A DNA stretch of 64,000 nucleotides from Stenotrophomonas nitritireducens (GCF_001431425.1 NZ_LDJG01000002.1:1-64000), one strand, 5' to 3'; counted from the stretch's first letter, positions 36,687 to 45,592 are shown. The notes: a model not told the origin generated them from the sequence alone. Translations and numbers: made by a program.

Positions 36687-38546
36687 TCAATCCACCGGCG
36701 CCAGCGACAGCCAGGTCAACCGCCAGGCGCCATCCCCGCGCCCGCCGCAGCGGTAGTAAGGCTCGAACACCAGCGGAGCGCGGCATTCCAGCTGCATCGT
36801 CACCGGTGCGCCTTCGCCCCGGTCCTCGCCGACCCGCAGCCACTGCGACGAATCGCCGGCCGGCAGCTTCAGCGTCTCCTCGGTCTTGTAGCCGTCGATC
36901 AGTCCGGTGGCGTAGACCAGCGGGCCGTGGGTGAGGGCGACGTATTCCCAGCGCAGCACTTCCTGCGCCACCGGCGAGCCGTCGGGCGCGCGCGATTCCT
37001 GCACGTTGATGTTGGCCGCGCGCTGCAGCTGCGGCTGCATCGGCAGCGCCACGTTGACGATGTCGCCGGCGCGCCACGGGCGGTGCAGCTGCACGAAGCC
37101 GTCTTCGCCGGGCTGCACCGGCACATCGACGCCATTGACCTGGATGCGCGCGTCCTCGGCCCAGGCCGGGATGCGCACGCCGATGCCGAAGGTGGCGCTG
37201 GTATCCGGCGTCACCCGCAGTGTGACCTGGCCATCGAACGGATAGCGCGTGTGCTGCTGCAGCGTCACCCTGCCGGCCTCGGCGTGGCGCAGGGAGGCTT
37301 GGCCTGCACCGTACAGGTTCACCCGCAGGCCGCCGTCGGCGGCGGTGCCGTAGGCGATCTGCGGCAGTTCCTCCACCGCCATCGCGCCGGAGGACTTGCA
37401 GCAACGCCAGTAAGTCGTGTGCACGCGCTTGCCGTTGGGGAAGGTGTAGTAGCACCAGTCCTCGCCATTGGGTGCCATCGCCGCCAGCAGGTCGTTGTAG
37501 GCGGTGCGTTCCAGCTCGTCGGCGTAGCGCGCGTGGCCGGTGATGGCCAGCAGTTCGCGGTTGAGCTGCATCCATGCCAGTACCGAGCAGGTTTCCACGT
37601 AGGCCTGCGGGAAGAAGGTGCGCGGTGCGTTGAACACTTCGCGCGAGCGATGCGCCACGCCGCCCCACGGGCCGCCGCCCAGGGTCAGGTGCTGGTTGCG
37701 GATGTTGTTCCACAGGTTGTCGATGGCCAGCTTGTAGTCGGCCTTGCCGGTGGCCTTGTACAGCTTGGCCAGACCCACAAGATTCCATGACAGCTGGTAG
37801 GCCTTGCCGGTAGCGATGAACGCCGCGTCCTCGTTGGCAATGCCCTTGTCGAGCAGGGCCAGGCGCGGGTTGGCGTTGGCCTGCTGCAGGATCTTCTCGG
37901 CCAGCGCCAGATAACGTGGCTCGCCGGTGACCAGGTACAGGTCGGCGGCCGGGTCCAGCAGCACCGTCGCCGACATGCCGTGGTGGTTGCCCAGGGTGGT
38001 GATGTCGATGCCCGATTCCAGCGCCTGCCAGCACAGGTCGGCGATGCGCCGCGCGGCCTGCAGGTAGCGGTCATCGCCCAATGCACGCCAGGTTTCGAGG
38101 AAGCCGAGGATCAGGTAGCTGTGGGTCCAGATGTCCCAGGTGCGCAGCGCCGGTTCGCCGTTCCAACTTTCGGGCTTGGGCGGCTGCGGCACGGTGAAGC
38201 GACGGTCGGCGGCATAGTTGCCGAGATAGCCATCGTCGTCCTGCTGGCTGATCAGCCAATCGGCGACGCGGCGGAGGTTGGCTTCCAGCTCGGGCTGGTT
38301 GCCCTGAGCCACCGCGCGCGCGGTCGCAGACAGCCACTTGCCGGCGTGCTCGCCGTACCAGTCGCCTTCCTGGTTCTGCTGCTTGTGCGCCTGGCCGAAG
38401 ATGCCGATCGACGGGCTGTGCTCATCGACGATGAAGTGGCTCAGGCGGCCGCTGCGGTTGGCCGCCAGCATCTGCCCGAACACGCCGTCCAGCTGTACCG
38501 CCGACGGCGCGATCAGCTGCTGACCACTGCTGATGAGCGCACTCAT
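36687..38546 (-). CDS. Glycoside hydrolase family 127, probable beta-L-arabinofuranosidase
   Basis: 619 residues with no signal peptide, so cytoplasmic. An alpha/alpha barrel (about 1-400) is followed by beta-sandwich domains. The zinc-thiolate active site of GH127 is complete: Glu318 and Cys320 in 'YVETCSVLAWMQLNREL' and Cys382-Cys383 in 'TYWRCCKSSG', matching Glu338, Cys340, Cys417 (nucleophile) and Cys418 of Bifidobacterium HypBA1. That enzyme frees L-arabinose from beta-arabinosyl hydroxyproline of plant extensins. The gene overlaps the upstream fusion-protein gene by 4 bp, so the two proteins are made together. Exact substrate remains to be shown; other GH127 members differ. Confidence 0.9.
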   Translation of the reverse strand: MSALISSGQQLIAPSAVQLDGVFGQMLAANRSGRLSHFIVDEHSPSIGIFGQAHKQQNQEGDWYGEHAGKWLSATARAVAQGNQPELEANLRRVADWLISQQDDDGYLGNYAADRRFTVPQPPKPESWNGEPALRTWDIWTHSYLILGFLETWRALGDDRYLQAARRIADLCWQALESGIDITTLGNHHGMSATVLLDPAADLYLVTGEPRYLALAEKILQQANANPRLALLDKGIANEDAAFIATGKAYQLSWNLVGLAKLYKATGKADYKLAIDNLWNNIRNQHLTLGGGPWGGVAHRSREVFNAPRTFFPQAYVETCSVLAWMQLNRELLAITGHARYADELERTAYNDLLAAMAPNGEDWCYYTFPNGKRVHTTYWRCCKSSGAMAVEELPQIAYGTAADGGLRVNLYGAGQASLRHAEAGRVTLQQHTRYPFDGQVTLRVTPDTSATFGIGVRIPAWAEDARIQVNGVDVPVQPGEDGFVQLHRPWRAGDIVNVALPMQPQLQRAANINVQESRAPDGSPVAQEVLRWEYVALTHGPLVYATGLIDGYKTEETLKLPAGDSSQWLRVGEDRGEGAPVTMQLECRAPLVFEPYYRCGGRGDGAWRLTWLSLAPVD

Positions 38547-40741
38547 GCCGCGTCCACCACGCAGCGGAAGCCGAGCATGCCGCTGCGGTCCTTGGCCGGC
38601 GCCATCAGCAGGTACTTGCCGTGCTGATCCAGGCGATAGGCCTGCGGGAAGTACCAGTGCGAGGTCTGCGGCTGGTAGCTGGAGCCACCGCGCAGGATCG
38701 CGGCGCGGGTGTGCGTATCGACGAACTCATCGGTCCACTGCCACACGTTGCCGACCAGGTCTTCGACGCCGAACGGGCTGGCGCCCTGCGGATGCGCATC
38801 GACATCGGCCGGTGCCAGCACGCGGCGGCCGCGGTTTACCTGCGGCACGCGGCTGGCGTCCCAGTCATTGCCCCACGGGTAGCTGCGGCCATCGCTGCCC
38901 TGCGCGGCGTACTGCCATTCCCATTCGTGCGGCAGGCGCTTGCCGGCCCACGCGGCGTAGGCGCGCGCGTCTTCCAGTGACACCCAGATCACCGGCTTGT
39001 TGTCCCAGCCGGCGCGCGGTGCGCCATCCACCCAATGGGCTAGGAAATTGATGTCATCGGCCGGGTGGTAGCCGGTGGCGTCGATGAAAGCCTTGAACTG
39101 CGTGTTGGTGACCGGGTGGCGATCGATGTGGAACGCCTGCATCTGCATCAGCTTGCGGTGATGGCGGCGCGGGCAGTCCTCCCACGGGAACTGCACGTCC
39201 TGGCCGGCCCAGTTGAAGCCTTCGATCTCGACACCGCCGACCGCGAATACGAACTCACCGGCCGGAATGGTGACCATGCCCTGCGGCGCGACAGTCTGCG
39301 CGGTGGTGGCGGGGATCTCGCGCAGCTGCTGCGGGATCGCCTTCCATGCGCCGGAGAAACTGTTGAGCGGCTGTTCGGCGCGCTTGGCGGCGGCGACCAG
39401 GAATGCATCAAGACCGTCGACCACGACACCCGGCTGCACGCTCAGCACCGCACCAAAGCCGCGCGCTTCCATCGGCAGTTCGATGATGGCCACGCCCTCA
39501 CGCACGGCCGGCGACAGCTCCACGCCGTGCCAGACATCGTAGTAACGGGTGCCGTCCACATGCGGCAGGCCGATCTGCTCGCCATTGACCGCGTATTCGT
39601 TGCGGTTGATGAAGGTGTGCAGGCACTGGCCATCGGCCGGGAACCGGCTGGCGAAGATGCCGCCCTGGTAGCAGACCTGGTAGGGCTCCCAGTCCATCGA
39701 CACGATCAGCTGCGGGAACTGGCGGTAGATCGCGGCGATGCGGCGCAGGGTTTCGCCGTCGCGCGCGGTGAACTGGTTCCAGATGCCCCAGATGTTCTCC
39801 CAGGCGTTGTAGCCGATGCCGTTGAAGAAGCAGTACTGCAGGTCGTGGTTGCGGTTCCGCCCCCAGCGGTTCTCGTAGTTGACCATGTGGCGCGGCTCCA
39901 GCCACTTCCACTTGGACACCGGCGGCACCGGGCCGTCGGGTGCCTTTTTGCCCCAGCTCTGCACGTTCCAGATCAGCTGTTCTTCCGAGCTGATGGTGGA
40001 CTCGGGCTGCACCACCACCGGGTTGCCCTTGGCATCGCAGGCATCGAAGAACGCACGCGGCACGCCGTTGAAGGTGTCGCCGTTGATGCCATCGGCACCG
40101 GTGGCCTTGATGATCTGCGCCATGCCGTCCCAGTGCGTCACGCCCGGGTCGCGGGTGCCGTGGTCCCACGGCTTGGCCGGCAGGAACACGCGCACGCCGC
40201 GCGCCTGGAAAGCCTTCACCGCGGCGGTCAGGCCTTCCAGGCCGCCCGGCAGCGTATGCGCCAGGTCGAACTGGTTGCGGTCGTCGATGCCGATGTTCGG
40301 ATAGATGTACCAGATCAGTACCGAGTCCAGCCCGCCGAAGCGTTCGATCAGGTCGTCCAGGTACTTGTCGACGGTGTACTGCGCGGTTTCCACATCGAAG
40401 AAATAGCGGTCCTCGACCATCATCTGCGCGTGTACGAAATTGCGCTGCGCCCACTGCAGTTCCGGCCGGCGGTAGTTCACGTCGGTATAGCCGATGCGCA
40501 CCAGATGCTCGCGGCGCCAGTCCTTGAGTTCGGTCAACCAGTCCGCGGCGCTGGCATTGGCGTCGATCATCCAGCTGCCGATGTCGGCGAACGGCCATGC
40601 AGGCGCCTTGCCCGGGGTGGGCAGATAACGGCCGGTGGTGACGTGCGAGAACCTGTACTCGGTGCGGATCGCCTCACGCCCGTAGTCGGCGGCTTCGTTG
40701 TCGTAATCGGGCGTGGTGTACGGCGTGGTCATGGCATTCAT
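38543..40741 (-). CDS. Glycosidase-like barrel fused to a SUMF1/FGE-type domain (atypical)
   Basis: 732 residues, no signal peptide. Residues about 25-360 look like a TIM-barrel glycosidase ('SVLIWYIYPNIGIDDRNQ', 'ADGINGDTFNGVPRAFF', 'VVVQPESTIS') with possible carboxylates at Asp222 and Glu247, followed by a beta-rich region (about 370-480). Residues 488-728 are a formylglycine-generating-enzyme fold ('MVTIPAGEFVFAVGG', 'HPVTNTQFKAF', 'GKRLPHEWEWQYAA', 'YPWGN', 'GNVWQWTDE', 'ILRGGSS'). The paired cysteines that bind copper in real FGE, expected after RGGS, are absent ('SSYQPQTSHWYFPQAYR'), and no sulfatase gene is near. So sulfatase maturation is unlikely; the domain may bind sugar. I cannot name a CAZy family for the barrel. 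It is coupled to GH127 and probably acts on the same glycan. Confidence 0.8.
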   Translation of the reverse strand: MNAMTTPYTTPDYDNEAADYGREAIRTEYRFSHVTTGRYLPTPGKAPAWPFADIGSWMIDANASAADWLTELKDWRREHLVRIGYTDVNYRRPELQWAQRNFVHAQMMVEDRYFFDVETAQYTVDKYLDDLIERFGGLDSVLIWYIYPNIGIDDRNQFDLAHTLPGGLEGLTAAVKAFQARGVRVFLPAKPWDHGTRDPGVTHWDGMAQIIKATGADGINGDTFNGVPRAFFDACDAKGNPVVVQPESTISSEEQLIWNVQSWGKKAPDGPVPPVSKWKWLEPRHMVNYENRWGRNRNHDLQYCFFNGIGYNAWENIWGIWNQFTARDGETLRRIAAIYRQFPQLIVSMDWEPYQVCYQGGIFASRFPADGQCLHTFINRNEYAVNGEQIGLPHVDGTRYYDVWHGVELSPAVREGVAIIELPMEARGFGAVLSVQPGVVVDGLDAFLVAAAKRAEQPLNSFSGAWKAIPQQLREIPATTAQTVAPQGMVTIPAGEFVFAVGGVEIEGFNWAGQDVQFPWEDCPRRHHRKLMQMQAFHIDRHPVTNTQFKAFIDATGYHPADDINFLAHWVDGAPRAGWDNKPVIWVSLEDARAYAAWAGKRLPHEWEWQYAAQGSDGRSYPWGNDWDASRVPQVNRGRRVLAPADVDAHPQGASPFGVEDLVGNVWQWTDEFVDTHTRAAILRGGSSYQPQTSHWYFPQAYRLDQHGKYLLMAPAKDRSGMLGFRCVVDAA

Positions 40742-40762
40742 CCAGCGGAAAACGAAAGAGGG

Positions 40763-41704
40763 TCAGAGCGCGCACCATGCCGCCAGCGCGGCATGGGCAT
40801 CGGCGCCGGGGACGCGGGTGGCATCGGCCAGCAGGACGGCGACCTCGGCGGTGTCCGGGATGCTGGACTGCGCGCCCAGGCGCGTGCAGGCCAGTGCGGA
40901 CGCGGCGCTGGCGGCGAGCAGCGCCTGCTGCAGCGCCTGCCCGCGTGCCAGCGCCGCCACCAGCGTGCCGCAGAACGTATCGCCGGCGGCGGTGGTGTCC
41001 ACCGGCGCGATGGAAAACGCCGGCTGCAGCAGGGTGCGGCCGGCCTCGCGCGCCAGGCAGCCGCGCGCGCCGAGGGTGACGATCACGCAGGGCACGTCCA
41101 GCCGCGCCAGGCCGGTGGCCAGGTCGGGCGGGTCGCCGGCGACGACGGCCAGTTCGCCTTCGTTGACGATCAGCATGTCCAGCTGCGCCAGCAGGGCATC
41201 GGGCAGCGCCTGCGCCGGCGCGGCGTTGAGCGCCACCTTGACCCCGGCCGCACGCGCGGCCCGTGCGTAGGCGAGCACGGTATCCAGCGGCGTTTCCATC
41301 TGCAGCAGCAGCCATTGCACGCCGTCCAGCGCGGGCAGGTGGCAGGGCCGCAGCGCCAGGTTGGCGCCGGGCGCGACGGTGATGGCGTTCTCGGCGTCGT
41401 CGGACAGGCAGACGAAGGCGGTGCCGGTCGGCAGCTGCGCATCGCGTATCGTGTGCAGCTGTACGCCGGCAGCGAGCAGCGAGGCTTCGATGGGCCTGGC
41501 GAAGTCATCATTGCCCAGCGCCAGCAGCATGCGCGTATCGGCGCCGCCGGCGCGCGCGCAGGCCACGGCCTGGTTGGCGCCCTTGCCGCCGGGGAAGGTG
41601 CGGAATTCGCGGCCGAGCACCGTCTCGCCCGGCGCCGGCACATGCGCCGCGCGCACCACGAAGTCGAGATTGGCCGAGCCGGCGACGAGGACGGTGCAAC
41701 TCAT
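40763..41704 (-). CDS. PfkB-family sugar kinase (ribokinase-like)
   Basis: 313 residues. N-terminal 'GSANLDFVVRAAHVPAPGET' and 'FPGGKGANQAVACARAG' are ribokinase signatures; the anion hole and catalytic base are in 'DTTAAGDTFCG', with Asp242. It phosphorylates a sugar, probably a pentose or nucleoside, with ATP. It overlaps the downstream end of the esterase/lactamase gene by 4 bp and lies 21 bp before the fusion-protein gene, so it is in one transcript with GH127. With transaldolase further on, it suggests entry of a released pentose into the pentose phosphate pathway. Confidence 0.9.
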   Translation of the reverse strand: MSCTVLVAGSANLDFVVRAAHVPAPGETVLGREFRTFPGGKGANQAVACARAGGADTRMLLALGNDDFARPIEASLLAAGVQLHTIRDAQLPTGTAFVCLSDDAENAITVAPGANLALRPCHLPALDGVQWLLLQMETPLDTVLAYARAARAAGVKVALNAAPAQALPDALLAQLDMLIVNEGELAVVAGDPPDLATGLARLDVPCVIVTLGARGCLAREAGRTLLQPAFSIAPVDTTAAGDTFCGTLVAALARGQALQQALLAASAASALACTRLGAQSSIPDTAEVAVLLADATRVPGADAHAALAAWCAL

Positions 41705-42981
41705 GGAATGGCCTGGTAGACGAGGTTGTAGAAGCGGGTCGAAGGCGACGCCAGCGGCCTGTCGCCGCCGGGCAGGTATTGCATCAGCAGGATCGCCACC
41801 AGCTTTTCGCGGCGGTCGACGGTGAAGTAGGTCGATGCCGCGCCGGACCAGCCGAACTGGCCGACGCTGCCCAGCCGCCCGCGTGCCGCCGGGTCGGTCA
41901 CCACGTAGCCGCCAAGCCCGAAGCCCTCGCCGTTGCCGGCGCTTGCGACCGCAGGTTCGAAGCCGCCGAGCTGGTCGCTCATCATCAGCTCGATGGTCTT
42001 GCGCGAGAGCAGCTGCCGGCCGCCACCGCGGCCGTCGTCGAGCAGCATGCGTGCGAACGCCAGGTAGTCCGCGGCCGTGGAGTACAGGCCGCCGGCACCG
42101 CTGTCGTAGCCTTTCAGGCGCACCCCAGGGGTGCGCGCGCTCGCCGTGCCGGCTAGGCGCAGGCTGCCGTCGTCGTTGCTGGTCGGCAGGTCGACCACGC
42201 GCCCGCGCTGCGCGGTGGGCACTTCGAAGCCGGTGTCGCGCATCGCCAGCGGGTCGAAGATGCGCTGCTGCAGGAACTGCGCGAAGGGTTGGCCGCCGAC
42301 CACCTCCACCACCCGCGCCAGCAGTTCGGTGTTGCTGCCTTCGTAATGGAAATGCGTGCCGGGCGCGTCGGCCAGCGGCAGCGCGGCCAGGCGTGCGGCC
42401 ACGTCCTGGAGCGAAATGGCGCTGTCGACATCGGCGGCGCTCAGCAGCCGGGTCGCGACTGGATGCGCGTCCGCGTCCGCGGCGAAACCGCTGGTATGGG
42501 TCAGCAGGTGGCGCAGGGTGATCGCCCGGGGCGACGGCGCCAGCTGCGGATGCCGCAGGTCGCCGCCCACCACGACCTGGCGGTCGGCGAAGGCGGGCAG
42601 GTAGCGTGACAGCGGATCGTCCAGCGACAGCCGGCCTTCCTCCATCAGCATCAGCACCGCCACCGAGGTCACCGGCTTGGTCATCGAATAGATGCGGAAG
42701 ATGCTGTCCTCGCGCATCGGCCGCGTGCGTGCGAGGTCGGCATGGCCCCGGCTGCCATGGAAGGCGCCGCGTCCATCGACTTCGACCACGGCGACCGCGC
42801 CCGGATAGCCATCGGCCGCGGTGGAGCGCTGCAGGAAATCGTCCAGCCGTTGCCAGCGGTCACCGGCCAGGGCGGAGGCGGGAACAAGCGCGCAGGCCAG
42901 CGTCGCCGCCAGCAGCCGGCACGCCGCCGAGCGCCCTGTGGGCGGCGGTGCGGTGACGGTCGTGGTCGCGGTTGGATGCAT
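41701..42981 (-). CDS. Exported class C beta-lactamase-fold hydrolase/esterase (EstB-like)
   Basis: 426 residues with a signal peptide ending near 'ASALAGDRW' (about residue 40). SxxK is Ser99-Met-Thr-Lys102 ('IYSMTKPVTSVAVL'), and the second catalytic Tyr213 lies in 'FHYEGSNTELLARV'; 'LLTHTSGF' and 'GWSGAASTYF' are typical of family VIII esterases and class C-like serine hydrolases. These often act as esterases rather than beta-lactamases. It appears to be the first gene of the minus-strand carbohydrate run. The upstream region has an inverted repeat (ggaaagcg 43029-43036 / cgctttcc 43053-43060), a possible operator. A role in removing acetyl or feruloyl groups from glycan is conceivable, inferred from context only. 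Confidence 0.85.
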   Translation of the reverse strand: MHPTATTTVTAPPPTGRSAACRLLAATLACALVPASALAGDRWQRLDDFLQRSTAADGYPGAVAVVEVDGRGAFHGSRGHADLARTRPMREDSIFRIYSMTKPVTSVAVLMLMEEGRLSLDDPLSRYLPAFADRQVVVGGDLRHPQLAPSPRAITLRHLLTHTSGFAADADAHPVATRLLSAADVDSAISLQDVAARLAALPLADAPGTHFHYEGSNTELLARVVEVVGGQPFAQFLQQRIFDPLAMRDTGFEVPTAQRGRVVDLPTSNDDGSLRLAGTASARTPGVRLKGYDSGAGGLYSTAADYLAFARMLLDDGRGGGRQLLSRKTIELMMSDQLGGFEPAVASAGNGEGFGLGGYVVTDPAARGRLGSVGQFGWSGAASTYFTVDRREKLVAILLMQYLPGGDRPLASPSTRFYNLVYQAIP

Positions 42982-43161
42982 GCTGCGGTCCCGTGTGGCC
43001 GGCCGTGCGGGCCGGACTGGATGGAGCGGGAAAGCGTCCGGCTGCCGGAGCGCGCTTTCCTTGGACCAGCCTAGACGGCGTACGCCCCGGCGCAAAGGGA
43101 CGCCCGCTTGCTTCAGGCCGCAGCGATACCGGGGTGATGCGGCCCGGGCCGGGCGGTCCTG

Positions 43162-43197
43162 CAAAAGAGAACGGCGCCCCGGTAGCCGGGGCGCCGT
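43162..43197 (-). terminator. Rho-independent terminator of the second TonB receptor gene
   Basis: A perfect 12-bp stem (acggcgccccgg / ccggggcgccgt) with a 3-base loop; on the minus strand it is followed by 'tctcttttgc'. It lies 12 bases after the receptor stop. Confidence 0.92.
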
Positions 43198-43208
43198 GGG
43201 GGCGGAGA

Positions 43209-45380
43209 TCAGAACGCGATGTTGTGCGAGAGCGAGATCACCCGTCCGCGACCGGCCATCCAGTCGTCGTTGGCGTTGCTGGCCTCGGAGGTGGTCAGGA
43301 TGTACTGCTTGTTCAGCAGGTTCTCCAGGCCGAGGGTCAGCTTGCCGAAGCGGCCGGTGTCGTAGTTCACGCTCAGGTCCAGCAGGGTGCGGCCGGAGGT
43401 GTGCTCGGCGCCGCTGCGGCCCTGGTTGATGGTGCGCGCGAGCAGGGTGGTCGCGCCCAGGTTCAGGTCGGCCTGCGGGGCGAAGCGCCAGAACAGGTTC
43501 ATGCCGATCTTGTCCGGGCTGACGTCGTTGGCGCCCATGCGCTTGTCCAGCGGCCCGTTCTTGGTGAACCAGGTCTTGCCGACGATGTGCGAGTACAGCG
43601 CGCTGAGCTTGAGGTCGCTGCTGAAATCGTAGCTGCCGGTCAGTTCGATGCCGTTGATGCGCACCGGGCCGCGGTTCATGACGAAGTCGCCGGTGACCGG
43701 GTCGGTGCTCAGCGAGACGCCGAGTTCGGAATAGCTGCGGTAGTACGAGGCGCTGGCCGAGGCGCTGCCGCCGCGCCAGTTGAAGCCGATTTCCTTGTTC
43801 TCCACGATGATCGGCTGCAGGTCGAGGATGCCGTCGACCTTGTAGCCGGGCTTGTTGATGTTGCGCAGCGGGATGCCGACGTTGGGCAGGCTGAAGCCTT
43901 CCGAGTACGAGGCATAGGCCGACAGGGCGTCGGTGAAGCGGTAGACCAGGCCGGCGTTGGGCAGGGTCTGGCGGTACTTCAGGGTGCCGCCTTCGACGAA
44001 CACGCGGTTGTTGTAGTACGTGGTGGTGTAGCTGTCGACATGCAGCTCGCCGCTCTCGCGGCGCACGCCGCCGCTCAGGGTGAGGTCGCCGATGTCCCAG
44101 CTCAGCTGCGTGTACGGCGCGCTGGAGCTGTACTCCATCGGCGGCACCCACACGCGGTTGGTCAGGGCCAGGCGCTGGTCGGTGGTGTCCTTCACCTGGT
44201 CCACGCCCACGCGCAGTTCCAGGCCGTCCACGTTGAACAGGCCGCCCCGGGTCCACGAGGTGCGGAAGCCCTTCTTGTCCGAATTGACTTCGGACTGGTC
44301 GATCAGCGTACCCAGCGGCGCGAGCAGCGGATCCTGGCGGTCCTTGCCGTCCTCGGCGGGGTAACGCATGTGCTGGTCGGCGCGGTACGCATCGGCCAGC
44401 AGGGTGCCGCCGAAGAAGTCCGAGTGGCTGTAGGACAGCGCCAGCTGGTTGAAGTCGTTGAACTCGGTCTTGGCGCCGAGCGGCGTGCCGTGCACCGAGG
44501 TCGAGGTGACGTTGTTGGCGCGGTCGCCGATCACGCCGGTGTAGTTGCCCTTGCCGGTCAGGTTGAAGCGGCTGACCGACACCTGCAGGCGCTGCATGTC
44601 CGCTTCGCCGAAGTTGGTGCCCAGCTTGAGGAACAGGTTCTTGGCTTCGGAGTCGTTGATCGTGCCCGAACCGCGCATGCCGATCTTGCGGCCCTTGCCG
44701 TCGTAGGCCATGCCGCGGTCGACGAAGGAGGTGGCCAGCAGCAGGTCGTAGGCGTCTTCCTTGTGGCCGAAGGTCACGCCGACCTTCCAGCCGTCGCTGT
44801 CGTCGCGGCCCTGGGTGCTCCAGCGGGTGTTGACGCTGGTGTGGCTGCCTTCTTCCGGGGTTTTGGAGATGTAGTTGATGATGCCGCCGGCCGCGCCGAC
44901 GCCCTCGGCCGCGGACGGGCCGTTGACCACTTCGATGCGGCCGATCACGCCCAGGTCGGTGAAGCTGCCGGCGCGGTTGGTCTCGCGCAGCGGCGAGGTC
45001 TGCGGGATGCCGTCGAACAGGCGCAGCGCGATGCGCCCGCGCAGGGTCTCGCCGGAGTTGGTCAGCGCCTGGGTCGATTCGGAATAGCCCGGGATGGTGC
45101 GCGAGAGCACCGCGGTGGCGTCTTCGGTCAGGCTCAGCGAGTTCTGCACTTCCTGCAGGCTGACGATGCTGACCGCGCCGGGAATGCGGTCCACGGCCTT
45201 GGGCGCGCGGGTGCCGGTGACGATCACGTTGTCCAGGTTGATCGCGTCCTGGTGGGCCGCGTGGGTGTTTGCGTCCTGCGCGGCCGCCGAGGCGGCGACC
45301 GTGGCGAGCACGAGGCCGACGGCCATCGACAGGTGCGTCCTGGCCGCTGCGCCGCTGCGTGCGCTGATTGGGTTGGTCAT
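43209..45380 (-). CDS. TonB-dependent siderophore-type receptor
   Basis: 723 residues. Signal peptide ends near 'ASAAAQDANT' (about residue 33). The plug has 'NLDNVIVTGTRAPKAVDRIP' and 'VEVVNGPSAAEGVGAAGGIINYISK'-like sequence (GRIEVVNGPSAAEG, GGIINYISKTPEEG). The barrel ends 'VISLSHNIAF', with the terminal Phe required for assembly. Size and plug resemble ferric-siderophore receptors (FhuE/FecA group), but the neighbouring LysR regulator, symporter and CitE-like lyase suggest an organic acid or its metal chelate as substrate. The start at 45380 follows 'ggggagagagaacc'. It has its own terminator and a 247-bp upstream region with motifs shared with citE. Confidence 0.88.
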   Translation of the reverse strand: MTNPISARSGAAARTHLSMAVGLVLATVAASAAAQDANTHAAHQDAINLDNVIVTGTRAPKAVDRIPGAVSIVSLQEVQNSLSLTEDATAVLSRTIPGYSESTQALTNSGETLRGRIALRLFDGIPQTSPLRETNRAGSFTDLGVIGRIEVVNGPSAAEGVGAAGGIINYISKTPEEGSHTSVNTRWSTQGRDDSDGWKVGVTFGHKEDAYDLLLATSFVDRGMAYDGKGRKIGMRGSGTINDSEAKNLFLKLGTNFGEADMQRLQVSVSRFNLTGKGNYTGVIGDRANNVTSTSVHGTPLGAKTEFNDFNQLALSYSHSDFFGGTLLADAYRADQHMRYPAEDGKDRQDPLLAPLGTLIDQSEVNSDKKGFRTSWTRGGLFNVDGLELRVGVDQVKDTTDQRLALTNRVWVPPMEYSSSAPYTQLSWDIGDLTLSGGVRRESGELHVDSYTTTYYNNRVFVEGGTLKYRQTLPNAGLVYRFTDALSAYASYSEGFSLPNVGIPLRNINKPGYKVDGILDLQPIIVENKEIGFNWRGGSASASASYYRSYSELGVSLSTDPVTGDFVMNRGPVRINGIELTGSYDFSSDLKLSALYSHIVGKTWFTKNGPLDKRMGANDVSPDKIGMNLFWRFAPQADLNLGATTLLARTINQGRSGAEHTSGRTLLDLSVNYDTGRFGKLTLGLENLLNKQYILTTSEASNANDDWMAGRGRVISLSHNIAF

Positions 45381-45540
45381 GGTTCTCTCTCCCCCCGAGT
45401 GGATTGCGGCGTCGACGACCGGGGAGCCGCGCGTGCCGGGAAACACCTCCGGGCTCGCGCCCGCCGTACCGGCGTGGATGGCGACTCTCTATGGAGTCTG
45501 GCCACGCTTTGGCCGGTCATGGGCGAAGACTAGGTGCGGC

Positions 45541-45592
45541 TTCATGACGATAGAAGCGCGGATTCGTATGTTCATTGCCTAGTGTTTGTTGC
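45541..45592. promoter_or_regulatory. Candidate LysR-type operator upstream of the TonB receptor
   Basis: Two elements here resemble one site upstream of the citE-like gene: 'ttcatgacgatag' (45541-45553, compare 'ttcatgcgatag' at 49974) and 'ttcattgcctagtgtttgtt' (45571-45590, compare 'ttcatgcgatagcgtttgtt'). They lie 160-212 bp before the receptor start. A separate palindrome gactc-N6-gagtc is at 45483-45498. The binding factor is probably the LysR protein encoded next door; this is inference. Confidence 0.45.

Noticed and set aside
38543-39280. Sulfatase-maturation role for the SUMF1 domain
   Set aside because: The cysteines needed for FGE copper binding are missing and no sulfatase gene is in the window.
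41701-42981. Beta-lactam resistance gene
   Set aside because: The class C-like fold with SMTK and Tyr213 is shared with family VIII esterases, and the gene is in a carbohydrate cluster; resistance cannot be claimed from sequence.
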